A stretch of 64,000 nt of DNA, taken from Promicromonospora sp. AC04 (GTDB lineage: Bacteria; Actinomycetota; Actinomycetes; Actinomycetales; Cellulomonadaceae). Position numbers and translations under genes: made by a program. A model generated the notes under the pieces. That model worked only from the letters and a program-made list of their open reading frames with translations. It did not search any database and was not told the DNA's origin. Shown here piece after piece: positions 25,210 through 33,453 of the stretch. Position 1 is the first letter of the stretch; each line of letters starts with the position of its first letter. Location of the stretch: contig NZ_QBUG01000008.1 of assembly GCF_003058225.1 (NCBI RefSeq), positions 186,001 through 250,000 on the forward strand. The letters are read 5' to 3'.

Positions 25210-26385
25210 TCAGGCGGCAGTACACCGCCCCGACGACACCGCCTCGTCCATCCCGCCGGCCCCCTCCGCAACCGGCCGCAGCTCCGCATTGGTCATCGCG
25301 AACCCGACCTCGACATCGGCGTCCGCACGAGCGAAGATCACGCCCGCAACCCGCCCATCAGTAGTCAGCAGCGGCCCACCCGAGTTCCCCGGCCGTACCT
25401 CCGCAGCTAGGGAGTACACCTCCCGAGGCGCGGACCCGGTGTCGTAGACATTGGGCACGGGCGCGCCACTCACGCCGAGCACCCCAGCGCTCACGGACGT
25501 GAACGGCCCCCCGTACGGATAGCCCATGACTACGGCCCGGTCGCCCACCGAGAGCGTCGGCGCCAGACCGAGCGGGTCCGCATCCAGCCCGTCAACGGCA
25601 ATGACGGCAAGGTCGTCCACGGGGTCGAAGTACACCACCCGCCCCTCCCGCGCCGACCGGTCAGGCAGCTCCACAACAGGCCGGTCCACCCCCGCCACGA
25701 CGTGCGCGTTCGTCACGAGCCGGTCAGGCGCCACGACAAACCCCGACCCCGTCGAGCTCTTCCCGCACGCGTACGCGATGCCCGAGATCCGCGCCACCGA
25801 CTGCGCCGACGCCTCGAGCTGGTCGTTGTCGAGGTCGACGGCGGGCGCGACCGGGTCCTGCCGCGGCACGAGCATGATGTTCAGCCGGGGCAGGCCGTCG
25901 TCGAGCACCATCGCGCGCATCTGGGCGAGGGGCCGGCCCACGGTGGGCGGCGTCAGGTCCTCGATGGTGCGCAGGACGGCGGACGACGACACCGCCGAGG
26001 CGACGCCGGGCGTGCCCGTGGCACTGACCGCGTTGCCGACGAACGAGAGCGCGAGGGCCGCGACCACCACGTTCGCCACGCCGCCGAGGAGTCGTTCGAG
26101 CGGCCGCAGCGACGTGCGGTCCACGCCCTGGCGCAGGTCCCGGCCCAGCCCGGCCCCGAGGGACGCGCCGGCCAGCGGCAGCAGGATGGCCACTGCTATG
26201 GACACCGGGCCGCGCCACTGGGAGGAGGGCAGCGCGTCGTTGATCGCGGGGACCGCCCAGAAGGCCGCGAGGCCGCCGAGGATGAGGCCGATCAGGCCGC
26301 CGAGCGTGGCCAGCAGGCCCCGGCTCAGCCCGGCGGCGAGGGCCATGAGCAGCACCACGAGGAGCACGAGGTCGATGACGGTCAC
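25210..26385 (-). CDS. marP: MarP-like membrane serine protease (CvpA-type TM domain plus trypsin-like domain)
   Basis: The 391-aa protein has four N-terminal transmembrane segments with a colicin V production (CvpA)-like layout, then an extracytoplasmic chymotrypsin-fold protease: His228 in VTNAHVVAG, Asp258 in DPVDDLAVI, Ser335 in RPGNSGGPLL. Cys207 (YACGKSS) and Cys388 (SGRCTAA) match the pair that forms a stabilising disulfide in mycobacterial MarP, which is needed for acid resistance and cell-wall hydrolase processing. GTG at 26385 has GGAGGAG at good spacing and the hydrophobic start (VIDLVLLVVLLM) right after. It is divergent from the histidine kinase across about 200 bp. Confidence 0.92.
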   Translation of the reverse strand: MTVIDLVLLVVLLMALAAGLSRGLLATLGGLIGLILGGLAAFWAVPAINDALPSSQWRGPVSIAVAILLPLAGASLGAGLGRDLRQGVDRTSLRPLERLLGGVANVVVAALALSFVGNAVSATGTPGVASAVSSSAVLRTIEDLTPPTVGRPLAQMRAMVLDDGLPRLNIMLVPRQDPVAPAVDLDNDQLEASAQSVARISGIAYACGKSSTGSGFVVAPDRLVTNAHVVAGVDRPVVELPDRSAREGRVVYFDPVDDLAVIAVDGLDADPLGLAPTLSVGDRAVVMGYPYGGPFTSVSAGVLGVSGAPVPNVYDTGSAPREVYSLAAEVRPGNSGGPLLTTDGRVAGVIFARADADVEVGFAMTNAELRPVAEGAGGMDEAVSSGRCTAA

Positions 26386-26583
26386 GAGAGCTCCTCCGGG
26401 GGCGACAGGCGGTCGAACGGCTGACGAGACGAGAAAACGGCTGACCGGACGAGATGACGGTAAGCGCTGAACCTGTATGCATTGACCCGCCACCCGGCTC
26501 CGTCACCCGATCCGCAGATTTGCCGTCAGAAGTTCACAGATGCTTTCGGGGTTCTTTCTGCGCGGGCTGGCTACTATCACTCG

Positions 26584-27993
26584 ATGACGACCGGCCGAGC
26601 GGTGACGAGCGGCGCGGCGGCGAGCGGCGCGGCGAAGCCAGGGGCGCGACTGCCGACCGTGGTTGGCAGATCCGACTTCCTGTGGACGGCCGCCGTCTCG
26701 ATGCTGGCGGCGTTCGCGATGATCGCCCTGGCGGTGGAGGCGAACCACTCCGGCGTGGGCCCCTTCATGGCCTACGTGGTGAGCTCGGTGTCCTGCGCGG
26801 CGCTGCCCCTCGCGCTTCGTCATCCGATCATCGCGACAGTGGTGCAGTGCGCCGCGACCGCGACGCTCGACCTCGCCGGGGCCGGGCACGCGGCGACCGA
26901 ACCGTTTCCCACGATGACGATCTGCGTCCTGGTGGCCCACGTCGCCCTGATCGCCCTGCGACACAGCTGGCGGATCGCGGTCGGAGCGTGGTGGACGCTC
27001 GCCGGTGTCTCCGTTCTGCTGGTCGCCCTCGCCGGAGCCGAGGGCAAGCAGACGCCCTACGACGAGACCCTGGCCCTGGTCGTCCTCGGATCGAGTTCCC
27101 TGATCGCCCTGATCGGCGGGATCACCTACCAGTACCGGCTGCGGATCCGCGGCAAGCTGGCCGCGGCCCAGCGCGACGTCGAGATCGAGCAGGAACGGCG
27201 GACGCTCGTGGAGGAGCGCACCCGCATCGCACGGGAGCTGCACGACGTCGTGGCCCACAGCATGTCCGTGATCCACATGCAGGCGACCTCGGCGCCCTAT
27301 CGCCTCCCGGACGTGGACCCGCGGACCCGCGAGGAGTTCACGACCATCGCGGCGGCGGCCCGGGGCGCGCTCGGCGAGATGCGCCAGCTCCTGGGCGTGC
27401 TGCGCGCGACCGACGTCGAGCCCGAGACCGAGCCGGCGCCGGGCCTGACCCAGCTGCCGGAGCTCGTCGAGGCCACCAGCCGGTACGGCGGACCGGTCAC
27501 CCTGGTCGTCGAGCCGGCGGCGGCACAGGTGCCCGACACGGTCGGCACCACCGTCTACCGGATCGTCCAGGAGGCGCTCAGCAACGTGGTCCGGCACGCT
27601 CCCGGCGCGTCGGCGACGGTGCGAGTCACCCGGCAAGGAGCCGAGCTGATCGTCACGATCGTCAACACTCCGGTTGCCCCGGGCAGCAATGGTCGGGGCG
27701 TCGCTGGGAGCGTGGAGCCGCTCGACGACCCGCGGCGGCCGCAGCTCGGCGTGACCGGCATGCGGGAGCGCGTCGCCCGCCTGGGCGGCGGCTTCTCCCA
27801 CGGCCCCGAGGCCGACGGAGGGTTTCGCGTCACGGCGCGCCTCCCGCTCCCGGTGCCAGACGACGGCGGGGACCCCGCCGAGGACGACGACGCCGGGGCC
27901 GGCCCACCCGACGATGATGCCGGGCGCCACGCCGAGCACGCCGCCGAGGATCATGCCGAGCACCATGCCGAGGACGGGAGCCGCGCCGGATGA
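26584..27993 (+). CDS. NarL-type sensor histidine kinase with His/Asp-rich tail
   Basis: This 469-aa membrane kinase has an N-terminal domain with about five TM segments, a coiled stretch (LAAAQRDVEIEQERRTLVEE), then HisKA_3 with the phospho-accepting His220 in RIARELHDVVAHSMSVI. A HATPase domain follows (YRIVQEALSNVVRHA and QLGVTGMRERVARLGGG). The last ~30 residues are unusual: DDDAGRHAEH then AAEDHAEHHAEDGSRAG, a His/Asp/Glu-rich tail encoded by near-repeats of GCCGAGCAC. It may bind metal or be a harmless expansion. The start is uncertain (ATG 26584; no clear ribosome site). The stop overlaps the response regulator start as ATGA. Confidence 0.92.
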   Translation: MTTGRAVTSGAAASGAAKPGARLPTVVGRSDFLWTAAVSMLAAFAMIALAVEANHSGVGPFMAYVVSSVSCAALPLALRHPIIATVVQCAATATLDLAGAGHAATEPFPTMTICVLVAHVALIALRHSWRIAVGAWWTLAGVSVLLVALAGAEGKQTPYDETLALVVLGSSSLIALIGGITYQYRLRIRGKLAAAQRDVEIEQERRTLVEERTRIARELHDVVAHSMSVIHMQATSAPYRLPDVDPRTREEFTTIAAAARGALGEMRQLLGVLRATDVEPETEPAPGLTQLPELVEATSRYGGPVTLVVEPAAAQVPDTVGTTVYRIVQEALSNVVRHAPGASATVRVTRQGAELIVTIVNTPVAPGSNGRGVAGSVEPLDDPRRPQLGVTGMRERVARLGGGFSHGPEADGGFRVTARLPLPVPDDGGDPAEDDDAGAGPPDDDAGRHAEHAAEDHAEHHAEDGSRAG

Positions 27994-28658
27994 TCAATGT
28001 CCTGGTTGTCGACGACCAGCCGATGATCCGGGTGGGTATCCGGGCGATCCTCGACTCCTACGACGACATCACCGTCACCGGTGACGCAGCGGACGGCCGG
28101 GACGCCGTCCGGCAGGCGCGGGAGCTGCGGCCCGACGTCGTCCTGATGGACGTGCGGATGCCGGTGCTCGACGGCCTTGCCGCCACCCGCGAGCTGCTCG
28201 ACCCGGAGCAGGACCGGCCCGACCGCCCGCGGGTCATGATGCTGACCACCTTCGACGCCGACCACTACGTGTACGAGGCGCTGCGGGCGGGCGCCAGCGG
28301 GTTCCTGCTCAAGGACTCCAGCCCCGACGAGCTCGCGGTTGCGGTCCGCGTCGTGGCCGCGGGGGAGGCGCTGCTCGCCCCGGTGATCACCCAGCGGCTG
28401 ATCGAGCGGTTCGTCGAGGCCGCGCCGCGAGACCCGGCGGCGCACCCCCTGCTGCGGAGCCTGACCGACCGCGAGCGGGAGGTGCTCACGCTGATCAGCC
28501 GCGGGCTGTCCAACGGGGAGATCGCCGGGTCCCTGGTCATCAGCGAGCAGACCGTCAAGTCGCACGTCAGCAAGATCCTGCAGAAGCTCGGCCTGCGCGA
28601 CCGGGTGCAGGCCGTCGTCTTCGGCTACGAGAACGGGCTCGTCGTCCCGGGGCGGTAG
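27990..28658 (+). CDS. NarL/FixJ-family response regulator
   Basis: The 222-aa regulator has a receiver domain with acidic pocket VLVVDDQ, phospho-acceptor Asp54 in VVLMDVRMP, a conserved Thr in MLTTFD and Lys in LLKDSSP. A LuxR-type HTH follows (LTDREREVLTLISRGLSNGE, ISEQTVKSHVSKILQKLG). It is translationally coupled to the kinase upstream (4-bp overlap) and is surely its cognate partner. The stimulus and targets are not visible; the divergent MarP-like/APH pair is the nearest candidate. Confidence 0.95.
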   Translation: MINVLVVDDQPMIRVGIRAILDSYDDITVTGDAADGRDAVRQARELRPDVVLMDVRMPVLDGLAATRELLDPEQDRPDRPRVMMLTTFDADHYVYEALRAGASGFLLKDSSPDELAVAVRVVAAGEALLAPVITQRLIERFVEAAPRDPAAHPLLRSLTDREREVLTLISRGLSNGEIAGSLVISEQTVKSHVSKILQKLGLRDRVQAVVFGYENGLVVPGR

Positions 28659-28703
28659 CCACCTCGGCGGGGTGTCCGTGCGAGGCGGTCAGGCGCCATC
28701 CTT

Positions 28704-28794
28704 GAGCGGGGTGCCCAGGCGGGGTACTCAAGCGGGGTGCTCAGGCGAAGCGCTCAAGCGGGGTGCTTGAGCGGCGTGCTCAAGCGAGGTGATC
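28704..28794. repeat. Seven tandem 13-bp repeats between convergent genes
   Basis: Seven uninterrupted 13-bp units with consensus AAGCGGGGTGCTC fill the gap between the response regulator stop and the convergent FadR-type gene stop, running into the latter's last codons. Several units can pair with themselves (GAGC ... GCTC; for example TGAGC-GGCGT-GCTCA at 28768-28782), so the array can form serial hairpins on either strand. It may work as a bidirectional terminator. Confidence 0.85.
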
Positions 28795-29482
28795 AGCCGA
28801 TGGCCTCCGGAGCCGGGCGGCGCTCGCGGAGCCACACCTCGCTCTGCGTGACGTGCGCCGCGGCCGCAACGGACGCGGCGACGGGGTCGCGCGACGTCAG
28901 GCCGCGCAGGATCGCCCGGTGGCCGGCGTCGGAGACGCGCTTGGTCTCCGGGGTGAGGACCGGGTAGGCGCGCGAGCGCGAGCGCAGCACCGACACCATC
29001 GACCCGAGCGACTCGTTGCCGCAGAGCCGCACGATGCCCATGTGGAACTCGTGGTCGAGCGCCGACTGCTCGTCGACGTCCTCGGTCGCCTCCAGCCGGT
29101 CGAGGAGATCGCCGAGGGTGGCGAGCGTCGCGTCGTCGCAGCGTGCGGCCGAGAGGGCGACGGCGTGCGCCTCGAGCACCCGGCGCAGCTCGTAGAGCTC
29201 CAGGACCGACTCCAGCGGGAGCAGCCCGACGGTGAGGGAGAGCGTCCGGATCATGTCGGCCGCGCGCAGCTCGCCGACGAAGGTGCCCGCGCCCCGGCGG
29301 GTCTCGACGACGCCGAGCGCCGAGAGGGTGCGGATCGCCTCGCGGATCGAGCCGCGTGAGACGCCGAGCTGCTCGCTCAGGACTCCCTCGCTGGGCATCC
29401 GGTCGCCCGGATGGAGCGAGCCGTCGGCGATCAGGGTACGCAGCCCGTGCAGGGCCGTCTCAACTGCGCTCACCTCGTGCAT
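28793..29482 (-). CDS. FadR-type GntR regulator with FCD sensor domain
   Basis: The 229-aa regulator has an N-terminal GntR winged helix (GLRTLIADGSLHPGDRMPSE, LSEQLGVSRGSIREAIRTLS, GVVETRRGAGTFV) and a C-terminal all-helical FCD domain (YELRRVLEAHAVALSAARCD, LDHEFHMGIVRLCGN, AGHRAILRGLTSRD), with Asp/His residues of the usual metal/carboxylate site. FCD members sense organic acids, sugar acids or amino acids. ATG at 29482 has CTGGAG upstream. It is divergent from the aminotransferase-ABC transporter genes, and palindromes of FCD-operator type lie in between. It is the likely repressor of that set. Confidence 0.92.
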   Translation of the reverse strand: MHEVSAVETALHGLRTLIADGSLHPGDRMPSEGVLSEQLGVSRGSIREAIRTLSALGVVETRRGAGTFVGELRAADMIRTLSLTVGLLPLESVLELYELRRVLEAHAVALSAARCDDATLATLGDLLDRLEATEDVDEQSALDHEFHMGIVRLCGNESLGSMVSVLRSRSRAYPVLTPETKRVSDAGHRAILRGLTSRDPVAASVAAAAHVTQSEVWLRERRPAPEAIG

Positions 29483-29536
29483 CACTCCAGGATGTCAGGT
29501 CGTCGGGGACAAGGCGGATGTTTCGCGGCAGTAAAA

Positions 29537-29613
29537 CCTGTCCTACAAGTATGTGCATTCTCTTGGCGAACCCTAGTCGCAGGACCCTCGGACTGCCATG
29601 GTTGTCCGACAAC
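29537..29613. promoter_or_regulatory. Candidate FadR-type operators at the aminotransferase/ABC promoter
   Basis: A perfect palindrome GTTGTCCGACAAC at 29601-29613, 16 bp before the aminotransferase start, fits the TNGTNNNACNA operator of the FCD regulator LldR. A related site CCTGTCCTACAAG lies at 29537-29549. Both fall in the divergent gap between the FadR-type regulator and its presumed target operon. Confidence 0.65.
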
Positions 29614-29629
29614 TTCGAGGGAGTCGCCG

Positions 29630-30997
29630 ATGGACCAGCTCCGCACAGCGCCAGCGCCAGCTCCAGCGCCAGCTCCAGCGCCAGCGCCAGTTCAAGCACC
29701 AGGGCCGACGCCGGCGCCCGTCCGGCTCGCGTCCGGGGGACGGGCGCGGGATGCGTGGCCGCTGGACGAGACGGTCGTCCACCTCAACCACGGCTCCTAC
29801 GGCGCCGTGCCCACCGAGGTGGTGCGCCGGCAGGAGGAGCTGCGCCGGCAGGCCGACCTGAACCCCGTCGCCTGGTTCCCCCGTCAGCCCGAGCTCGTCG
29901 CCGCGGCCCGCCGCGAGGTAGCGCCCTTCGTCGGCGCCCGCGCCGAGGACACGGCCTTCGTGCCGAACGCCTCCGCGGCGGCGACCGTCGTCTACAACAG
30001 CCTGCGGCTGGAGCCGGGCGACGAGATCCTCGTCAGCGACCACGGGTACGGCGCGGTCACCATGGGCGCTCGCCGGCTGGCACGGCGCTTCGGCGCCCGG
30101 GTGCGGACGGTCGCCGTCCCGCTCGCCGCGTCGGCCGACGAGGTCACCGAGCGGTTCCGGGAGGAGCTGACCGACGCCGTGCGCCTGGTCGTCGTCGACC
30201 AGATCACCTCGCCAACCGCCCGCCTGCTCCCGACCGCGCGGATCGCCGAGGCCGCGCGGGAGCGCGGCGCCCGTGTCCTCGTGGACGGGGCGCACGCGCC
30301 CGGCCTCGTGGCGGACGCCGCGGCCGTCGCCGGCGCGGACTGGTGGTTCGGCAACCTGCACAAGTGGCCGTGCGCACCGCGCGGCGCGGCCCTGCTGGTC
30401 GCGGGGCCGGTCGCGGGGCCGGTCGTGGGACCGGCCGCGGGGGCGTCCGCGGGGGCGTCCGCGGCGGCAGCCGAGGGGGTCGTCGCGGGGGCCGCCGACC
30501 GCGACGAGCTGTGGCCGCTCATCGACTCGTGGGGCGCCGACCAGCCCTACCCCGAGCGGTTCGACACGCAGGGCACCCTCGACGCGACCGCCTACATCGC
30601 GGCGCCCGACGCCATCAACTTCATCGAGCGCCAGCACGGCTGGGCACGGGCGCGCGAGACCATGTCGGCGCTCGCGGACCACGGCGCGGCAGTTGTCGCG
30701 GAGGCGCTCCAGCCCTACGTCGACGCCCCGGTGCGCACCGACGTCGGCATGCCCGTGCCGTCGATGCGCCTGCTCCGCCTGCCCGAGGGGCTCGGGCGGG
30801 ACCGCACGGACGCCGACGAGCTGCGGCTGCGGCTGCTCGACCTGGCCGGCGTCGAGACGGCCTTCACGAGCGTCGAGGGCGTTGGCTACCTGCGCCTGTC
30901 GGTGCACCTGTACACCGAGCCGAGCGACTTCGAGGCGTTCGTCGAACGTGCGCTTCCCCAGCTCCTCGCGTTCGCCCACGAACGCAAACCCACATGA
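29630..30997 (+). CDS. Class V aminotransferase-like PLP enzyme (isopenicillin-N-epimerase type)
   Basis: This 455-aa fold-type I PLP enzyme shows VVHLNHGSYGAVPTEV at the start of the domain, NASAAATVVYNSL, the Asp pair VVVDQITSPTARL and VLVDGAHAPGLV, and the PLP-lysine loop WWFGNLHKWPCAPRG. The set matches the isopenicillin N epimerase/cysteine desulfurase-like branch. Two inserts are unusual: an N-terminal Ala-Pro repeat (APAPAPAPAP) and a Gly/Ala-Val insert after residue ~255, both from short tandem DNA repeats. ATG at 29630 has GAGGGAG upstream. It heads a probable operon with a sugar ABC importer, so it may act on an imported amino or keto compound. Confidence 0.88.
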   Translation: MDQLRTAPAPAPAPAPAPAPVQAPGPTPAPVRLASGGRARDAWPLDETVVHLNHGSYGAVPTEVVRRQEELRRQADLNPVAWFPRQPELVAAARREVAPFVGARAEDTAFVPNASAAATVVYNSLRLEPGDEILVSDHGYGAVTMGARRLARRFGARVRTVAVPLAASADEVTERFREELTDAVRLVVVDQITSPTARLLPTARIAEAARERGARVLVDGAHAPGLVADAAAVAGADWWFGNLHKWPCAPRGAALLVAGPVAGPVVGPAAGASAGASAAAAEGVVAGAADRDELWPLIDSWGADQPYPERFDTQGTLDATAYIAAPDAINFIERQHGWARARETMSALADHGAAVVAEALQPYVDAPVRTDVGMPVPSMRLLRLPEGLGRDRTDADELRLRLLDLAGVETAFTSVEGVGYLRLSVHLYTEPSDFEAFVERALPQLLAFAHERKPT

Positions 30998-31145
30998 CGA
31001 CCGCCTGTCGACCACGCGCTTGCTGCGGGAACCGGCCCCGGACCCGGCACTAACCGCGTGGTCAATCGGCGCTCGCCCGCAGCCGAACGAACCCGCCAGC
31101 ACCCGAACGACGAGAACGAACCAACAGAGAAGGAGAGGTGCGCAC

Positions 31146-32465
31146 ATGACCCGCACCCGTAGCCAGACCCGCACCCGCATCGCCGCCGCGAGCACCGCCG
31201 TGGCCGGCCTGCTCGCGCTCACCGCCTGCACCGGGGCCGGAGCCGCACAGGACGGCACGGTCAACCTGCAGATGGTCGAGAGCCTGACGAACCCGGCCCG
31301 GACCGAGCTCATCCGTGAGCTCCTGGACGAGTTCGAGGCGGAGAACCCCGGCGTCACCGTCGACCTCGTCTCACCGCCCACCGACCAGGCCGACCCGAAG
31401 ATCCAGCAGATGCTCCAGGCGGGCACCGGCGTCGACGTCCTGGAGGTGCGCGACAGCACCGTCGGGGCGTTCAGCAACAACGGCTGGCTCTACGACCTGT
31501 CGGACGACGTCACCGGCTGGCCGGGCTGGGACGACCTCACCGACAACGCGCAGGCGGTCACCGAGGAGGACGGCGCCCGCTACTACGTGCCGTACGGCTT
31601 CTACGGGCTGTCGCTGTTCTACCGCACCGACCTCGTCGAGGAGGCGGGCTTCGACGGCCCGCCGGCGTCGTGGGAGGAGCTGCTGGAGCAGGCCTCCGCC
31701 ATCCAGGACCCGCAGCAGAACACCTACGGTTACGCGTTCCGGGGCGGCCTGAACGGGTTCGGCAACGTCGTCGCCGCCATCGAGGCGTACACGATCGACG
31801 ACCTCGACGTGGAGGACGCGTTCCGGCTGGAGGACGGGTCGACGATCTTCGCGGCCCCCGAGGCGCAGGATGCCGTCGACACGTACTTCGCGCTGTTCGA
31901 GCAGGCGTCGCCGCCGTCGGCCGTCTCCTGGGGCTACCCCGAGATGGTGGAGGGCTTCACCAACGGGTCGACGGCGTTCCTGCTGCAGGACCCGGAGGTC
32001 ATCGCCACGGTGGCGCAGTCGACGACGATCACCGAGGACCAGTGGTCCACCGCCCCGCTGCTGACCGGCCCGACGGGCAAGGCGGCGCAGCCGCTCGCGA
32101 CCGCGGGCTGGGGAGTGGCCGAGGCCAGCGAGCACCAGGAGGAGGCGATCAAGCTCGTCGAGTTCCTCTCGGGCGCGGAGCCCGCCACCCGGTTCGCGCA
32201 GGAGAACAGCCTCGTCCCGATCATCGACGGCGCAGGTGAGGACCCGTTCTACTCCGAGGGCCCGTGGTCGAGCTACGTCACCATGACCGAGGACCCGGAC
32301 ACGTACGTCAACGTGGTGCAGCCGCGGGGCGTGAGCTGGTGGACCGAGTGGGGGCAGAAGGCGGACCAGGACGTGCAGGCGGTCCTGCTCGGCGACATGA
32401 CGACGAGCGAGCTGCTCGACTCGTGGGACGCCTACTGGACCGAGAAGTACGCCGCGGAGGAGTGA
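31146..32465 (+). CDS. ABC transporter solute-binding lipoprotein, CUT1 type
   Basis: The 439-aa product is a family-1 extracellular solute-binding protein. A lipoprotein signal with lipobox LTAC (Cys ~29) is followed by the typical LIRELLDEFEAENPGVTVDL, GTGVDVLEVRDS and YVPYGFYGLSLFYRTDLVEE segments. The C-terminal half has the usual Trp-rich ligand region (SWWTEWGQ). ATG at 31146 has AAGGAGAGG. It is followed at once by two permease genes (2-bp gap, then a 4-bp overlap). No ATPase is encoded here, so a shared MsiK-like ATPase elsewhere would be needed. The 148 bp before it may hold an internal promoter. The ligand is unknown; sugar or sugar acid is likely. Confidence 0.93.
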   Translation: MTRTRSQTRTRIAAASTAVAGLLALTACTGAGAAQDGTVNLQMVESLTNPARTELIRELLDEFEAENPGVTVDLVSPPTDQADPKIQQMLQAGTGVDVLEVRDSTVGAFSNNGWLYDLSDDVTGWPGWDDLTDNAQAVTEEDGARYYVPYGFYGLSLFYRTDLVEEAGFDGPPASWEELLEQASAIQDPQQNTYGYAFRGGLNGFGNVVAAIEAYTIDDLDVEDAFRLEDGSTIFAAPEAQDAVDTYFALFEQASPPSAVSWGYPEMVEGFTNGSTAFLLQDPEVIATVAQSTTITEDQWSTAPLLTGPTGKAAQPLATAGWGVAEASEHQEEAIKLVEFLSGAEPATRFAQENSLVPIIDGAGEDPFYSEGPWSSYVTMTEDPDTYVNVVQPRGVSWWTEWGQKADQDVQAVLLGDMTTSELLDSWDAYWTEKYAAEE

Positions 32466-32466
32466 C

Positions 32467-33453
32467 GTGACCGCCACGACCTTCGGCTCTGACGGGGCGC
32501 GCGCGGAGCAGGCGCGCGCCCGGCGGGCGCGCGGGGGCCAGGCGCGCGCACCGCGTGAGCGCCTGCGCCGCAAGTCCTTCGGGCGACGGCACGCGCTGAC
32601 GATCCTCGGCTTCCTGCTGCCCGCGATCGTCTTCGTGTGCTGGTTCACGTACTTCCCGATGCTGCAGGGCGCCCACATGGCCTTCCGCGACTGGAACCTG
32701 TGGGACCTGACCTCGACACCCTGGGTGGGGCTGGCGAACTTCGCCACGATCCTGAGCGACCCGGTCTTTCCGGTGGTCGCGGGCAACACGGCGGTGTGGG
32801 TGGTCGGTTCGATAGTTCCGCAGCTCGTGATCGGGTTCCTCGTCGCGCTGGCGCTCTGGCGCCGGTTCCGCCTGCGCGGGCTCTACCAGGCGCTCGTGTT
32901 CTACCCGTGGGCCGTGTCGGGATTCCTCGTCGGGATGCTGTTCCGCTGGATGTTCAACGCCGAGTTCGGCGTGGTCAACGACCTGCTGATGAAGGCGGGC
33001 GCCATCGAGGCGCCCCTGCCGTGGCTGGCCGAGCCGGGCCTGGCCATGGTCGCCGTGATCATGGCCAACGTCTGGTACGGGGTGACGTTCTTCGCGATCA
33101 TGATCCTCGCGGCCCTCCAGTCGGTGCCCGACGAGGTGCTGGAGGCCGCCGCCATCGACGGGGCGGGCACGGTGCGCCGGCTCTTCTCCATAGTCATCCC
33201 GTACATCTGGACGACGCTCGCGCTGACCGTGCTGCTCCGCGTGATCTGGACGTTCAACTCGCCCGAGATCATCTACGCAATGACCGGCGGCGGTCCCGCC
33301 GGCCGGACCCACATCATCACCACGTGGATGATCCAGTACACGCAGCAGGGCAGCTACGGCCTGGCGAGCGCGATCGGGCTGGCCGTCATGGCCGTCCTGT
33401 TCGTGTTCTGCGCGTTCTACCTGATGGCGATGAGGCGGGTGAACGAGCGATGA
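32467..33453 (+). CDS. ABC sugar permease (MalF-like)
   Basis: In this 328-aa inner-membrane permease, a long Arg/Ala-rich cytoplasmic N-terminus precedes six TM segments (first ILGFLLPAIVFVCWFTYFP). The EAA loop that docks the ATPase is EVLEAAAIDGAGTVRRLF. GTG at 32467 lies one base after the preceding stop. With the next gene it forms the heterodimeric pore of a CUT1 importer. The ATPase must be supplied in trans. Confidence 0.93.
   Translation: MTATTFGSDGARAEQARARRARGGQARAPRERLRRKSFGRRHALTILGFLLPAIVFVCWFTYFPMLQGAHMAFRDWNLWDLTSTPWVGLANFATILSDPVFPVVAGNTAVWVVGSIVPQLVIGFLVALALWRRFRLRGLYQALVFYPWAVSGFLVGMLFRWMFNAEFGVVNDLLMKAGAIEAPLPWLAEPGLAMVAVIMANVWYGVTFFAIMILAALQSVPDEVLEAAAIDGAGTVRRLFSIVIPYIWTTLALTVLLRVIWTFNSPEIIYAMTGGGPAGRTHIITTWMIQYTQQGSYGLASAIGLAVMAVLFVFCAFYLMAMRRVNER

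Noticed and set aside
28704-28794. Tandem 13-bp array as a CRISPR
   Set aside because: There are no spacers between units and no cas genes nearby.
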